DNA of 64,000 nucleotides from Pseudomonas parasichuanensis (GCF_021601385.1 NZ_BQHO01000003.1:218204-282203); one strand, 5' to 3'; shown: positions 15,425-35,212, numbered from the stretch's first letter. Notes: generated from the letters alone by a model not told the origin. Translations and numbers: made by a program.

Positions 15425-16432
15425 CTACTGGAACAAGGACTCGCTGGACAAACCGTTCTTCTCGAGGATTTCGCGCAGGCGCTTGAGGCCCTCTACCTGG
15501 ATCTGCCGCACCCGCTCACGGGTCAGGCCGATCTCCAGGCCTACGTCCTCCAGGGTACTGCTTTCATGGCCACGCAAGCCGAAACGACGCACCACGACCT
15601 CACGCTGCTTGTCGGTCAACTCGCCCAGCCATTGATCGATGCTTTGCGACAGATCATCGTCCTGCAGCAACTCGCAAGGGTCGGTGGGGCGGTCATCGGT
15701 GAGCGTGTCCAGCAGCGTCTTGTCGGAGTCCGGGCCCAGCGAGACGTCCACCGACGAGACCCGCTCGTTGAGACCGAGCATGCGCTTGACCTCGGCAACC
15801 GGCTTCTCCAGCAGGTTGGCGATCTCTTCCGGCGACGGCTCATGGTCGAGCTTCTGCGTCAGCTCCCGCGCAGCACGCAGGTAGACGTTGAGCTCCTTGA
15901 CCACGTGAATCGGCAGGCGGATGGTGCGGGTCTGGTTCATGATCGCCCGCTCGATGGTCTGGCGGATCCACCAGGTGGCATAGGTCGAGAAGCGGAAGCC
16001 GCGCTCGGGGTCGAACTTCTCGACCGCACGAATCAGGCCCAGGTTGCCTTCCTCGATGAGGTCGAGCAGCGACAGGCCACGATTGACGTAACGACGAGCG
16101 ATCTTCACCACCAGGCGCAGGTTGCTTTCGATCATGCGCTTGCGCCCTGCGGGGTCGCCTTTCTGCGACAGGCGCGCGAAATGCACTTCTTCCTCTGGCG
16201 AGAGCAAAGGCGAGAAGCCGATTTCGTTGAGATACAGCTGGGTGGCATCGAGCGCCCGGCTGTAATCGATGTACTTGTGCTGCTTGAGCGATGCGCTCTG
16301 TTTCGACTTGGTCCGAACCGAAGGTACAGCAGGTTCGTCTGACACCACATCCGTTTCCAAAACGATGCCCGTCTCCATCAGGAGGAGCTCATCGTCGATG
16401 TCAAACTCCGGCACTTCTTTACTGAGAGCCAT
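15425..16432 (-). CDS. rpoS: Stationary-phase sigma factor RpoS
   Basis: 335 residues, normal for Pseudomonas sigma-38. Region 1.2 starts near [16 protein letters not shown], region 2 holds the core-binding and -10 recognition helices ([35 protein letters not shown]), and region 4 contains the -35 helix-turn-helix ([20 protein letters not shown]). It directs RNA polymerase to stress and stationary-phase promoters. It lies downstream of nlpD with a 105-bp gap. In this genus rpoS is transcribed largely from a promoter inside nlpD, so its own gap need not carry one. The nearby rsmZ links it to the Gac/Rsm circuit. Confidence 0.98.
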   Translation of the reverse strand: MALSKEVPEFDIDDELLLMETGIVLETDVVSDEPAVPSVRTKSKQSASLKQHKYIDYSRALDATQLYLNEIGFSPLLSPEEEVHFARLSQKGDPAGRKRMIESNLRLVVKIARRYVNRGLSLLDLIEEGNLGLIRAVEKFDPERGFRFSTYATWWIRQTIERAIMNQTRTIRLPIHVVKELNVYLRAARELTQKLDHEPSPEEIANLLEKPVAEVKRMLGLNERVSSVDVSLGPDSDKTLLDTLTDDRPTDPCELLQDDDLSQSIDQWLGELTDKQREVVVRRFGLRGHESSTLEDVGLEIGLTRERVRQIQVEGLKRLREILEKNGLSSESLFQ

Positions 16433-16537
16433 TGTTATAGTCCTTTGCTGAGTTCGAACTCAGACTCGAGCGTCACCTCTCCGTGGCAGCGCTGGAGCCT
16501 GTCCCCTCTACGTCGGAGGAACAGGCTGGGACAAAGA

Positions 16538-17410
16538 TCAACGGCGTGGCAGGAACTGGAGTGGGTCGACGGGTTTACCCTGGCGGCGAATCTCGAAATG
16601 CAGCTTCACCCGATCAGTGCCCGTGGATCCCATCTCTGCGATCGTCTGCCCTGCCTTGACCTGCTGCCCCTCCCGAACCAAAAGCCTGCGGTTGTGGCCG
16701 TAGGCACTGACGTAGGTATCGCTGTGCTTGATGATGATCAGCTCGCCGTAGCCCCGCAAGCCACTCCCCGCGTAAACCACTGCACCATCAGCGGCAGCAA
16801 AAACAGGCTGTCCCAAATCACCGGCGATATCAACGCCTTTATTCAAACTGCCGTTTGAAGCAAATTTTCCAATCAACACGCCGTTCGCCGGCCACGTCCA
16901 GCCGCCAACGGCGCGCTCTGCGGCGGGCACCTGGGCAACCGTTTGCGAGGAAGACGAAGACGCCGAAGTGGCCGATTTGCCATTGTTCGCCGGAGCTGGA
17001 GTGGTGCCGACAGGGCGGCGGATGACCGTGGTCTTGCTCGACGACGAGGGGCTGCTGGTGACCACCGTAGTGCTGCCACCGGTACCGCTGCTGAAGCGAA
17101 TCGGCTGGCCCGGGCGAATGGTGTAGGGCGCGGGGATATTGTTGCGCGCCGCCAACTCCTTGTAATCCCAGCCGTAGCGGAAGGCGATGGAGAACAGCGT
17201 GTCGCCGGGCTTGACGACATACTGCCCCGAGGTGACGGCCGGGCGCTTGGGCGCTGCGTTGTTACGGTCGACCACACGTGCACCACTCGAGCCGGTACTG
17301 GAGCAGCCAGCCAACAGGGTTCCCATGGCCAGCGCAATCACCACAAGCTTCAAAACCGATCGTTCCTTGCGCTGCCCAATGCCTGTGTGACCCACCCGCG
17401 CTCCCCTCAT
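16538..17410 (-). CDS. nlpD: Lipoprotein NlpD, LysM + degenerate M23 endopeptidase domain
   Basis: 290 residues from the ATG at 17410. A 30-bp upstream TTG extension is possible but has no advantage. A lipoprotein signal with lipobox LLAG-C is followed by a LysM murein-binding domain (YVVKPGDTLFSIAFRYGWDY), a Ser/Thr/Pro-rich linker with long serine runs, and a C-terminal M23/LytM domain (KGVDIAGDLGQPVFAAADGA, GYGELIIIKHSDTYVSAYGH). The zinc ligands of active LytM enzymes are incomplete (GVDIAG instead of GxDxxx with His), as in other NlpD proteins. NlpD activates the amidase AmiC at the division septum. A TATAAT -10 lies 41 bp upstream. Confidence 0.93.
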   Translation of the reverse strand: MRGARVGHTGIGQRKERSVLKLVVIALAMGTLLAGCSSTGSSGARVVDRNNAAPKRPAVTSGQYVVKPGDTLFSIAFRYGWDYKELAARNNIPAPYTIRPGQPIRFSSGTGGSTTVVTSSPSSSSKTTVIRRPVGTTPAPANNGKSATSASSSSSQTVAQVPAAERAVGGWTWPANGVLIGKFASNGSLNKGVDIAGDLGQPVFAAADGAVVYAGSGLRGYGELIIIKHSDTYVSAYGHNRRLLVREGQQVKAGQTIAEMGSTGTDRVKLHFEIRRQGKPVDPLQFLPRR

Positions 17411-17450
17411 GGTGCCGAAAGATGACGATGCAAAATGCAATAATGTTGCA

Positions 17451-17456
17451 ATTATA
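17451..17456 (-). promoter_or_regulatory. Candidate -10 element for nlpD
   Basis: A perfect TATAAT on the minus strand, 41 bp before the nlpD ATG. No good -35 is visible 16-18 bp upstream, so the call is tentative. Confidence 0.4.
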
Positions 17457-17573
17457 CCCGAGCCGCCTCGCTTGGGGTGGCTCGCGGTGAACCGGCGAAC
17501 GCCAGATACCTCGCCAGATAGACAGGGCCCGGGCGCGGGAATTCGTTGCTGACGTAAATATTCCGTGTATTCG

Positions 17574-18987
<1,414 letters not shown>

Positions 18988-19000
<13 letters not shown>

Positions 19001-20046
19001 GGGCTGTCCGTCTGCCCTGCCGGCACCAGATCGACGAGTTCGCGCACCACCACGGTGGCGAAGCATCCGGCCGGAAGGACGAATTCCAGTTGCAGGATAT
19101 CAGGCTCGGGATAATGCCACGTCAGCCGCCCAATAGGGAGCCGCAGGATGCGCCGTTCGTGATCCATGCCCGCACGGGCCAGCCATTGGCACAGTGCCGG
19201 GTGCTGTTCGGCGAGGGCCGATTCGACCGCCAGCGTGGCGCCACTGCTCGGGGCATCGCCCTCGCCCCACAGCGGGCCGGTGGGGTGCAGGTCGAGAATC
19301 GCCAGGCGCGGATCGCTGCACTCGGCCTCCCCCGCCGGGAAGAAGCTGCGGCTGTCGGTGAAGGCCAGCAGGTCGCCAACCTGGGCACGCTGCCAGCTGC
19401 CATCGGCCACGCGGGTGGCCAGCACCTGGTTGAACAGGTAGCTGCGCCCCGCCGAAAGCAAGCGTGAACGCACGTTGCGTTGCTCCGGCAGCGCCTGGCG
19501 CGCCGCCCAGTCCTGGGCATCGTAAACGTTGCCACCGGCATGGCCGAAACGTTGGCTACCGAAGTAGTTGGGCACACCCTGCTGCTTGAGTTGCTCGAGG
19601 CGCGCATCGAGGGCCTGGTGGTCGGCCTGCAGGGCGGTCAGGCGCAGCGTGAAACCGTTGGCCGCATGGGCGCCGCGCTGCAGCTTGCGCTGGTGGCGCA
19701 CTTGCTTGAGCACGCGCAGGGTTTCGTCTTCGGCACGGGACAGGTCGGGGTCGGCCTTGCCCGGCAAGTGCAGGCTGAACCACTGGCGGGTCAGGGCCTG
19801 GCGATCCTTGAGGCCGGCATAGCTGATCGAACGCACCGGCACACCGGCAGCGCGCGCCAGGCGGCGGGCGGCTTCCTCGGTGTTGAGGTCACGCTTCTCG
19901 ACCCACAGCCACAGGTGCTCGCCCTGGCCGGACAACGGGATGTCGAGCACTTCGTCGACCTGGAAGTCTTCGGCCACCGCCTTGAGCACCGCGGTGCCCA
20001 GCGCGTCACCCGAGGCACGCGGCCCCAGCAGTTGCATCTCGTTCAT
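18988..20046 (-). CDS. truD: tRNA pseudouridine(13) synthase TruD
   Basis: 352 residues, normal length. The catalytic Asp lies in [16 protein letters not shown] (about 76-91). Further family features are the N-terminal [20 protein letters not shown] block and the insertion domain with [15 protein letters not shown]. It converts U13 of tRNA-Glu to pseudouridine. The start overlaps the ispF stop by 4 bp, and the end overlaps surE. Confidence 0.97.
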
Positions 20047-20516
20047 ACCGACAGCAACAGGGCAACCGCGTGCACGGCGATCCCCTCCTCACGGCCGGTG
20101 AAGCCCAGTTTTTCTTCGGTGGTGGCCTTGACGTTGACCTGGTCGAGCTCGACCTGCAGGTCTTCGGCGATGCGCTGGCGCATGGTCTCGATATGCGGGG
20201 CCATTTTCGGCGCCTGGGCGACGATGGTGGCGTCGACGTTGCCGACCTTCCAGCCCTTGTTGCGCACGACGCCGACCACATGGCGCAGCAGCACGCGGCT
20301 GTCGGCGCCCTTGAACTGCGGGTCGGTGTCCGGGAAGTGCTTGCCGATGTCACCCAGCGCCGCAGCGCCAAGCAGGGCATCGCTCAGGGCGTGCAGCAGC
20401 ACGTCACCATCGGAATGGGCCAACAGGCCGTATTTGTGGGGGATACGCACCCCGCCCAGGGTAATGAAATCACCGTCGGCGAAACGGTGGACATCGTAGC
20501 CATGGCCAATACGCAT
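20043..20516 (-). CDS. ispF: 2-C-methyl-D-erythritol 2,4-cyclodiphosphate synthase
   Basis: 157 residues. IspF makes MEcPP in the MEP isoprenoid pathway; ispD (23816-24523) and dxr (43827-45017) of the same pathway are also in the window. Zinc ligands D8 and H10 are in GYDVHRF, and the third His is in [19 protein letters not shown] (about 34-52). The C-terminal [16 protein letters not shown] binds the cytidine nucleotide. A terminator-like hairpin with a T-run ends 2-3 bp before its ATG, so its ribosome site is unusual: only AGGGCG within the stem is available. Confidence 0.96.
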   Translation of the reverse strand: MRIGHGYDVHRFADGDFITLGGVRIPHKYGLLAHSDGDVLLHALSDALLGAAALGDIGKHFPDTDPQFKGADSRVLLRHVVGVVRNKGWKVGNVDATIVAQAPKMAPHIETMRQRIAEDLQVELDQVNVKATTEEKLGFTGREEGIAVHAVALLLSV

Positions 20517-20518
20517 AG

Positions 20519-20545
20519 AAAAACGCCCTGATTGAGACAGGGCGT
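20519..20545 (-). terminator. Hairpin with T-run immediately before ispF start
   Basis: Minus strand: ACGCCCTG, a 7-base loop, CAGGGCGT, then TTTTTC, directly followed by the ispF ATG. It should end transcripts from fghA, but it also covers the ispF initiation region. Confidence 0.75.
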
Positions 20546-20587
20546 GATTCTACCTGCTTTATGCACTATTGGGGCTGCTGTGCAGCC

Positions 20588-20685
20588 CTTCGCGGTGGTC
20601 CGGCACACCGGTGAACCCGCTCCCACAGGAACCGGAAAATTCTGATGCCGGCAAAATCCTGTGGGAGCGGGTTCACCCGCGAAGA
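20588..20685. repeat. REP palindrome pair
   Basis: Inverted arms GTGAACCCGCTCCCACAGG (from 20611) and CCTGTGGGAGCGGGTTCAC (from 20658), a P. putida-type REP/REPIN, between fghA and ispF. Confidence 0.85.
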
Positions 20686-20706
20686 ATCCAATGTGTTTTT
20701 GACCTG

Positions 20707-21555
20707 TTACACCCTGCCCAGTGCCACCGCATGATGGCGCAGGTGCTCATCGATGAAGCTGGCGATGAAGTAGTAGCTGTGGTCGTAGCCCGGCTGCATA
20801 CGCAGGGTCAGCCCATGCCCACCCTTGCGGGCCGCCTGCTCCAATGCCTCTGGCTTGAGCTGTTTCTCAAGGAAGTCGTCACGGTCACCCTGGTCCACCA
20901 GCAGCGGCGGGCATTCACCCGCCTCGGCCAGCAACGCACTGGCATCCCACTCGCGCCAGCGCGCCCGGTCTTCGCCCAGGTAGCGGCTGAAGGCCTTCTC
21001 GCCCCAAGGGCAGTCCATCGGGTTGCTGATCGGCGAGAACGCCGACACCGAGCGGTAACGCCCCGGGTTGCGCAAGGCGCAGACCAGCGCACCATGCCCG
21101 CCCATGGAGTGGCCGCTGATGCTGCGCTGATCGGACGCCGGGAAGTGCGCCTCGATCAGTGCCGGCAGCTCGTCCACCACGTAGTCATGCATACGGTAGT
21201 GCTGGGCCCAGGGCTGCTGGGTGGCGTTGAGGTAGAAGCCGGCCCCCAGGCCGAAGTCCCAGGCACCCTCCGGATCACCTGGCACCCCTTCGCCACGCGG
21301 GCTGGTATCAGGCGCAACGATGATCAGCCCAAGCTCTGCGGCCAGGCGCTGGGCGCCGGCCTTCTGCATGAAGTTCTCGTCGGTGCAGGTCAGGCCGCTG
21401 AGCCAGTACAGCACCGGCAGTCTTTCGCCCTGCTCGGCCTGGGGCGGCAGGTACACGGCGAACACCATGTCGCAGCCGAGCACCTTGGAGCTGTGCCGGT
21501 AGCGCTTGTGCCAGCCGCCGAAGCTCTTCTGGCAGGAGATGTTTTCCAGCGTCAT
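20707..21555 (-). CDS. fghA: S-formylglutathione hydrolase
   Basis: A 282-residue esterase-D-type alpha/beta hydrolase that splits S-formylglutathione to formate and glutathione, the second step of formaldehyde detoxification. The nucleophile serine is in GHSMGGHGA (about 146-154). The acid is in VDQGDRDDF and the catalytic His in [10 protein letters not shown] (about 256-265). The N-terminal [14 protein letters not shown] motif is family-typical. The gene follows adhC after a 10-bp gap, so both steps of the pathway are co-transcribed. Confidence 0.95.
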   Translation of the reverse strand: MTLENISCQKSFGGWHKRYRHSSKVLGCDMVFAVYLPPQAEQGERLPVLYWLSGLTCTDENFMQKAGAQRLAAELGLIIVAPDTSPRGEGVPGDPEGAWDFGLGAGFYLNATQQPWAQHYRMHDYVVDELPALIEAHFPASDQRSISGHSMGGHGALVCALRNPGRYRSVSAFSPISNPMDCPWGEKAFSRYLGEDRARWREWDASALLAEAGECPPLLVDQGDRDDFLEKQLKPEALEQAARKGGHGLTLRMQPGYDHSYYFIASFIDEHLRHHAVALGRV

Positions 21556-21565
21556 GGCAAGGGCC

Positions 21566-22705
<1,140 letters not shown>

Positions 22706-22786
22706 TCAGTCCCGCAGTGTAATTCATGCCTATTTGATGAATAATCCGGCCAACTAAAAAACATTATTGCCATACAGGGATAATCC

Positions 22787-23683
22787 ATGAGCAGTCGCTG
22801 GGAAGGCATCGACGAGTTCGTCGCCGTGGCCGAGTCAGGCCAGTTCACGGCGGCCGCCGAGCGCCTGGGGGTTTCCTCGTCCCATGTCAGCCGGCAGATC
22901 GCCCGCCTTGAAGAGCGCCTGCAGACCCGCCTGCTGTACCGCAGCACCCGGCGGGTGACCTTGAGCGAGGCTGGGCAGACCTTCCTCCAGCATTGCCAGC
23001 GTCTGCAGGATGGCCGTGAAGAGGCGTTGCGCGCCATGGGCGACCTGGCCAGCGAACCGAAGGGCTTGCTGCGCATGACCTGTGCGGTGGCTTATGGCGA
23101 ACGCTTCATCGTGCCGCTGGTGACGCGATTCATGGCGCAATACCCGCAATTGCGGGTCGAAGTGGAACTGAGCAACCGCACCCTCGACCTGCTGCATGAA
23201 GGCATGGACATGGCGATCCGCCTGGGCCGCCTGCAGGACTCGCGGCTGGTGGCCACGCGCCTGGCGCCGCGGCGCATGTACCTGTGTGCCTCGCCTGCCT
23301 ACCTGGAACGCTATGGCCGGCCACACAGCCTGTCGGAGCTGGCGCGGCACAATTGCCTGATCGGCAGTTCCGACCTGTGGGCGCTGCAGCAGGATGGCCG
23401 TGAATTCAGCCAGCGGGTGCAGGGCAACTGGCGCTGCAACAGCGGGCAGGCGGTGCTGGATGCGGCGTTGCAAGGGATGGGCTTGTGCCAACTGCCGGAC
23501 TACTACGTGCTGGAGCACCTGCACAGTGGCGCGCTGGTGTCGTTGCTGGAAGGGCATCAGCCGCCGAATACGGCGGTGTGGGCGCTGTATCCGCAGCAGC
23601 GGCATCTGTCGCCGAAGGTGCGACGGTTGGTGGACTATCTCAAGGAAGGATTGGCGCAGTTGCCGGAGTACCGGCAGGGCTGA
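22787..23683 (+). CDS. LysR-family transcriptional regulator
   Basis: 298 residues. The N-terminal winged HTH is FVAVAESGQFTAAAERLGVS (about 10-29) followed by SSHVSRQIARLEERL, and the periplasmic-binding-type effector domain spans about 90-295. It belongs to the CrgA/YhjC-like LysR group (RMTCAVAYGERFIVPLVTRF). Its divergence from adhC-fghA across a 105-bp promoter region suggests that it regulates the formaldehyde pathway. The inducer is unknown. Confidence 0.93.
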   Translation: MSSRWEGIDEFVAVAESGQFTAAAERLGVSSSHVSRQIARLEERLQTRLLYRSTRRVTLSEAGQTFLQHCQRLQDGREEALRAMGDLASEPKGLLRMTCAVAYGERFIVPLVTRFMAQYPQLRVEVELSNRTLDLLHEGMDMAIRLGRLQDSRLVATRLAPRRMYLCASPAYLERYGRPHSLSELARHNCLIGSSDLWALQQDGREFSQRVQGNWRCNSGQAVLDAALQGMGLCQLPDYYVLEHLHSGALVSLLEGHQPPNTAVWALYPQQRHLSPKVRRLVDYLKEGLAQLPEYRQG

Positions 23684-23704
23684 ATGACATGTGCTGGTTT
23701 TACC

Positions 23705-23798
23705 GGCCTCTTCGCGGGCAAGCCCGCTCCCACAGGGACCACACAGATTTCAAAACAAGTGGAGATCCCGTGGGAGCGGGCTTGCCCGCGAAAGGGCC
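23705..23798. repeat. REP palindrome pair
   Basis: Facing copies of the classic TTCGCGGGCAAGCCCGCTCC element (23711-23738 and 23766-23792) form a long hairpin between the convergent LysR gene and ispD. It may act as a terminator for both. Confidence 0.92.
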
Positions 23799-23815
23799 AT
23801 TGCTGCACTGAAACT

Positions 23816-24523
23816 TCAGCGTCGAGCGGCCCATCGCTGGCGCAACCACTCCAGGTCTTCCGGCCGGGTCACCTTGATGTTGTCGCTGCGCCCTTCGATC
23901 AAGCGTGGCGCATAGCCGGCCCATTCGATGGCGGAAGACTCATCAGTGACCGCCACATCCGACACCAGGCACTCGGCCAGCGCGCGATGCAGCATCCCCA
24001 AACGGAACATCTGCGGGGTATAGGCCTGCCAGACGGTACTGCGGTCCACCGTGGCGCTCACCCGGCCATCGGCGCCGGCACGCTTGAGCGTGTCCCGCGC
24101 CGGAACGGCCAGCAGGCCACCCACCGGGTCATCGGCAAGCTCTGTCAACAACCGGTCCAGATCGCTGCGCGCCAGGTTCGGCCGCGCCGCATCGTGCACC
24201 AGGACCCAGTCGTCGTCCGACGCCCCCTGGGCATGCAGCAACAGCAAGGCATTGAGCACCGAATCGGCACGCTCGCGCCCACCCGGGGCACGCTGGATGC
24301 GCCCGTCGCTGGCACAGGGCAGGCCGGGCCAGTACGGGTCGTCGTCGGCAATGCTGACCACCACGCCCTTGAGCGCGGGGTGGCCTAGAAAACAGTCGAG
24401 GCTATGCTCGAGGATCGTCTGCCCGCCCAATTGCAGGTACTGCTTGGGCCGGTCGGCAGCCATGCGGGCACCAACGCCCGCGGCGGGAATCACGGCCCAG
24501 AAGGCCGGCAATTGCTGGGTCAT
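23816..24523 (-). CDS. ispD: 2-C-methyl-D-erythritol 4-phosphate cytidylyltransferase
   Basis: 235 residues. IspD transfers CMP to MEP in the isoprenoid pathway. The nucleotide-binding loop is IPAAGVGARMAADRPKQYL (about 12-30), with the PGGRERADSVLNAL motif (about 80-93), VHDAARP and the C-terminal DNIKVTRPEDL. It starts inside the ftsB stop (4-bp ATGA overlap), the standard ftsB-ispD pair of gamma-proteobacteria. Its partner ispF lies about 3.5 kb away rather than adjacent, because adhC-fghA and the LysR gene lie in between. Confidence 0.96.
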   Translation of the reverse strand: MTQQLPAFWAVIPAAGVGARMAADRPKQYLQLGGQTILEHSLDCFLGHPALKGVVVSIADDDPYWPGLPCASDGRIQRAPGGRERADSVLNALLLLHAQGASDDDWVLVHDAARPNLARSDLDRLLTELADDPVGGLLAVPARDTLKRAGADGRVSATVDRSTVWQAYTPQMFRLGMLHRALAECLVSDVAVTDESSAIEWAGYAPRLIEGRSDNIKVTRPEDLEWLRQRWAARR

Positions 24524-24801
24524 TTTTGCGGCAGCTGGTAGAGGGTTTCGCCCTCCTTGACCATCCCCAGTTCATGACGAGCCCGTTCTTCCACGGTCTC
24601 CATACCTTTCTTCAGCTCCAGGACTTCCGCATCGAGCACGCGATTACGCTCCAGCAGCCGTTCGTTCTCGGCGTGCTGTTCGTCAATCTGCTGCTTGAGC
24701 TCGGTCACTTGCGCCAGGCTGCCATTACCCACCCAAAGGCGATATTGCAGGCCGCCGAGCAGCAGGAGCAGAACGAGAAACAACCAATAGGGACTGCGCA
24801 T
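24520..24801 (-). CDS. ftsB: Cell division protein FtsB
   Basis: 93 residues from the ATG at 24801 (MRSPYWLFLVLLLLLGG). A longer upstream frame lacks family similarity. One N-terminal membrane segment (about 4-20) is followed by a periplasmic coiled coil (VTELKQQIDEQHAENERLLE) and the conserved ERARHELGMVKEGETLYQLP tail. It forms the FtsQBL complex of the divisome. It lies between eno and ispD. Confidence 0.95.
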   Translation of the reverse strand: MRSPYWLFLVLLLLLGGLQYRLWVGNGSLAQVTELKQQIDEQHAENERLLERNRVLDAEVLELKKGMETVEERARHELGMVKEGETLYQLPQK

Positions 24802-24957
24802 GAAGATATCCAGGGTATAAGGCCGCCGCAGCGAGCTTCCGATAGCACGAAGCCTGGCCGAGGCCAGGCTTCGTCGACAGAAACCCGTGTGAAGCATCTG
24901 AACATTCAGTACGAATGTTCAGGCTGCCTCGGCTGCTGCCTTTTTACCATCTCTTGC

Positions 24958-26304
<1,347 letters not shown>

Positions 26305-26401
26305 TCACCAGGCGACATGGCACGGGCAGGCCTGGCGAAGGGAGCCCCTGACCGATAGGTCAGGGGGTGGAACGGGCGGTACTTTACCCGAGAAATGAGC
26401 T

Positions 26402-28900
<2,499 letters not shown>

Positions 28901-29148
28901 TTAAGGCGGCACGCGCCGCCGGAGAAAGCGAAGGAAGGCCGAAGCCCCCGATCACCTGCGTCAATCACAGTGCATCTCGAACAACTGCCGCGTCTGTACA
29001 GACCAGGGGTATCCCCGGCATGGAGCTCGCTCGTCATTTTAAGAATCAGCCCAGCAAAAAACTGCTTGGTAATCGGCAACCCCTGTGTTTTCGAGGAACC
29101 CACAGAAGTTGTATCAAGAAGGGAGGGTAGTCTACCGGAATGTACCCT

Positions 29149-30432
29149 TCAGCTCAAACCTTGCACGCGGGTCGGTGGCTGCCAGTGCAACTGGCAATTG
29201 GCCTGCCCCAGCCCGGGCAGGTTGGCCACCGCCAGCAAGCGCTCGCCCTGATACAGCAACGGCAGGCGCGGGCGCACGAAATGCGGGATCTGCAACTCAT
29301 TGAGCAGGCGCTTGAGGTCGCGCCGACCTCGGCCGGGAAGGTCCAGGACTTCGCCGCCCTGGCGATAGGTGATGCGCAGGCCCTCGGCGGCCGAGTGCGC
29401 CACCAGCCGCACGTGGCCATTGCCCGGCAGCACCAGTGGCTGGGCCGGGTCCTGCCAGGCCAGCTCACCCACAGGCGTGCCCAGCCACTCGCCATTCAAC
29501 CACCAGAGGCGTCCATGGCTACGCTGCAACTCGCCGTCGGTCAGGTGCCACACCGGCCGGGCGTCGCCGGCCGCGTCACGCAGGTCGGCCCAGCCCGCCC
29601 AGTGACGACTGTCGGGCAACCGGGTGCGCTGGCTGAGCCAGTACTGCAGGGCATTGCGCTGGCGCGCCGGTGACAACGCCGCGAGGGTGGCGAGGTCGAG
29701 GGAGTCCAGCCCGAGCCAGGGCAGCGGCGCATTGCCGCAGGCCGTCGCCAGGTCGGCTGCGGCCAGTTCATCCAGAAGGCCCAAGGCCTCCCCCAGGTGT
29801 TCGGCGCTGCGCGCCAGGTTGCCTTCGGCCTGGGGCCAGCGCTGGCGCAGCAGCGGCAAGACATCACCGCGCAGGAAATTGCGGGCAAACGTGGTGTCAG
29901 TGTTGGAGGGGTCGTCGACCCACACCAGCCCCTTGCTCCGGGCATAGGCCTGCAATTGCTCGCGCGACAGTTTCAGCAGCGGGCGCACGAGGCTGCCCTG
30001 CCCCAGCGGCCGCGCCTCGGGCATGGCCGACAGGCCTCGCAAGCCGGCGCCGCGCAGCAGACGCAGCAGCAAGGTCTCGGCCTGATCGTCACGGTGCTGG
30101 CCGGTGAACAGCACGGCGCCTGGGACGAGCAGCTTTTTGAACGCTGTGTATCGGGCATCGCGGGCAGCCTGCTCAAGACTGGCACCCGGGGCTACCTGAA
30201 CGTGAATAACCTCGAGCTCGATGCCCAGGGCATCACAGACGGTCTTGCAGTGGGCGGGCCATGCATCGGCGACAGCTTGCAGACCATGATGCACATGGAC
30301 GGCACGCAGCGGCGGTGCGGGGTGGTTGCGGGTGTAGTCGGCCAGCAGGTGCAGAAGGACGGTGGAGTCGAGGCCGCCGGAGAAGGCGATGTACCAGGCG
30401 GGGGCTGAAAGCCAGGGGGTGAGGTTGAGCAT
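29149..30432 (-). CDS. tilS: tRNA(Ile)-lysidine synthetase TilS
   Basis: 427 residues. It modifies C34 of tRNA-Ile(CAU) to lysidine, which lets it read AUA. The PP-loop ATP motif is IAFSGGLDSTVLLHLL (about 15-30). The HHGL and GQHRDDQAETLLLRLLRGAG (about 110-129) motifs and FLRGDVLPLL follow. The C-terminal TilS domain ends in PFxxRP-like FVRPRLPLLYQGERLLAVA. It is the last gene of the rpsB-to-tilS block, separated from accA by a REP pair. Confidence 0.96.
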   Translation of the reverse strand: MLNLTPWLSAPAWYIAFSGGLDSTVLLHLLADYTRNHPAPPLRAVHVHHGLQAVADAWPAHCKTVCDALGIELEVIHVQVAPGASLEQAARDARYTAFKKLLVPGAVLFTGQHRDDQAETLLLRLLRGAGLRGLSAMPEARPLGQGSLVRPLLKLSREQLQAYARSKGLVWVDDPSNTDTTFARNFLRGDVLPLLRQRWPQAEGNLARSAEHLGEALGLLDELAAADLATACGNAPLPWLGLDSLDLATLAALSPARQRNALQYWLSQRTRLPDSRHWAGWADLRDAAGDARPVWHLTDGELQRSHGRLWWLNGEWLGTPVGELAWQDPAQPLVLPGNGHVRLVAHSAAEGLRITYRQGGEVLDLPGRGRRDLKRLLNELQIPHFVRPRLPLLYQGERLLAVANLPGLGQANCQLHWQPPTRVQGLS

Positions 30433-30475
30433 CAGGGCCTCACTTGACTTGAGATCGCTGGGGGCGCTTTGCGCC

Positions 30476-30549
30476 CCTTTCGCGGCACGAGTCCGCTCCT
30501 ACAAGGGATCGCGATGATCTGTAGGAGCGGCCTTGTGCCGCGAAAGGGC
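30476..30549. repeat. REP palindrome pair of a second sequence type
   Basis: Arms CTTTCGCGGCACGAGTCCGCTCCTACA and TGTAGGAGCGGCCTTGTGCCGCGAAAG face each other. The core (GTAGGAGCGGCCTTGTGCCGC) differs from the other REPs in the window. It lies between accA and tilS. Confidence 0.88.
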
Positions 30550-30570
30550 CGCAGAGCGGCCCCGTACCAA

Positions 30571-31518
30571 TCAGAGGCCGTAGCTCATCAGGCGATCGTA
30601 ACGGCGCTTGAGCAGCGCGTCGTTGTCGAGCTTGCCGAGCATGTCCAGCTGCTCGATCAGGTCGGCGCGGATGCTTGCAGAGACCTTGGCCGGGTCGCGG
30701 TGGGCGCCGCCCAGCGGCTCCTGGATGACCTTGTCGACGATGTTCAGGCTCTTCAGGCGCTCAGCGGTGATGCCCATGGCTTCGGCTGCATCGGCGGCCT
30801 TGTCGGCGGTCTTCCACAGGATCGAAGCACAGCCTTCCGGCGAGATCACCGAGTAGGTCGAGTACTGCAGCATGTTCAGCTGGTCGCACACGCCAATGGC
30901 CAGTGCACCGCCGGAACCACCCTCACCGATCACGGTGGCGATGATCGGGGTCTTCAGGCGCGCCATCACCCGCAGGTTCCAGGCAATGGCTTCGCTCTGG
31001 TTGCGCTCTTCGGCGTCGATGCCCGGGTAGGCGCCCGGGGTATCGATGAAGGTCAGGATCGGCATCTTGAAGCGTTCGGCCATTTCCATCAGACGGCACG
31101 CCTTGCGGTAGCCCTCAGGGCGCGGCATGCCGAAGTTGCGGCGAACCTTCTCGCGCACTTCGCGGCCCTTCTGATGACCGATGACCATCACCGGCTTGTC
31201 GTTGAGGCGCGCGGTACCACCAACAATGGCGGCGTCGTCGGCGAAATGACGGTCGCCGTGCAGCTCTTCGAACTCGGTGAAGATGTGGTCGATGTAGTCG
31301 AGGGTATACGGACGGCGCGGGTGACGGGCCAGGCGAGCGATCTGCCAGCTGGTCAGGTTGCCGAAGATGCTCTCGGTCAGGGTGCTGCTCTTGTCCTGCA
31401 GACGGGCAATTTCATCGCTGATGTTCAGCGAGTTGTCGTTGCCCACCAGGCGCAGCTCTTCGATCTTGGCTTGCAGGTCGGCAATCGGCTGTTCGAAATC
31501 GAGGAAATTCGGGTTCAT
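30571..31518 (-). CDS. accA: Acetyl-CoA carboxylase carboxyltransferase alpha subunit
   Basis: 315 residues. With AccD it moves the carboxyl group from biotin to acetyl-CoA, giving malonyl-CoA for fatty-acid synthesis. The N-terminal [19 protein letters not shown] helix, [20 protein letters not shown] (about 63-82), MVIGHQKGR (about 110-118) and the oxyanion-forming [15 protein letters not shown] (about 205-219) are family hallmarks. dnaE lies about 105 bp upstream. The dnaE-accA neighbourhood is common in gamma-proteobacteria. Confidence 0.98.
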   Translation of the reverse strand: MNPNFLDFEQPIADLQAKIEELRLVGNDNSLNISDEIARLQDKSSTLTESIFGNLTSWQIARLARHPRRPYTLDYIDHIFTEFEELHGDRHFADDAAIVGGTARLNDKPVMVIGHQKGREVREKVRRNFGMPRPEGYRKACRLMEMAERFKMPILTFIDTPGAYPGIDAEERNQSEAIAWNLRVMARLKTPIIATVIGEGGSGGALAIGVCDQLNMLQYSTYSVISPEGCASILWKTADKAADAAEAMGITAERLKSLNIVDKVIQEPLGGAHRDPAKVSASIRADLIEQLDMLGKLDNDALLKRRYDRLMSYGL

Positions 31519-31623
31519 AGGCTTCCGTCTTGGGTCTACGGCCAGGCGGCCGGCCGGTTGATCCGTGTGGCGCCCTACCTTAAGGGATCAGGCGCATAAA
31601 GGTCGAGATTAAAATGCGTCGTT

Positions 31624-35148
<3,525 letters not shown>

Positions 35149-35212
35149 GGAAAGTCCTGTAGCAGTGCTGAACGACAAGGGCGGGATTGTAGCGTAATTA
35201 GGCGGAATGTTT

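Noticed and set aside
20588-20685. CRISPR-like repeats in intergenic regions
   Set aside because: The repeats are inverted pairs of REP palindromes, not regularly spaced direct repeats, and no cas genes are present.
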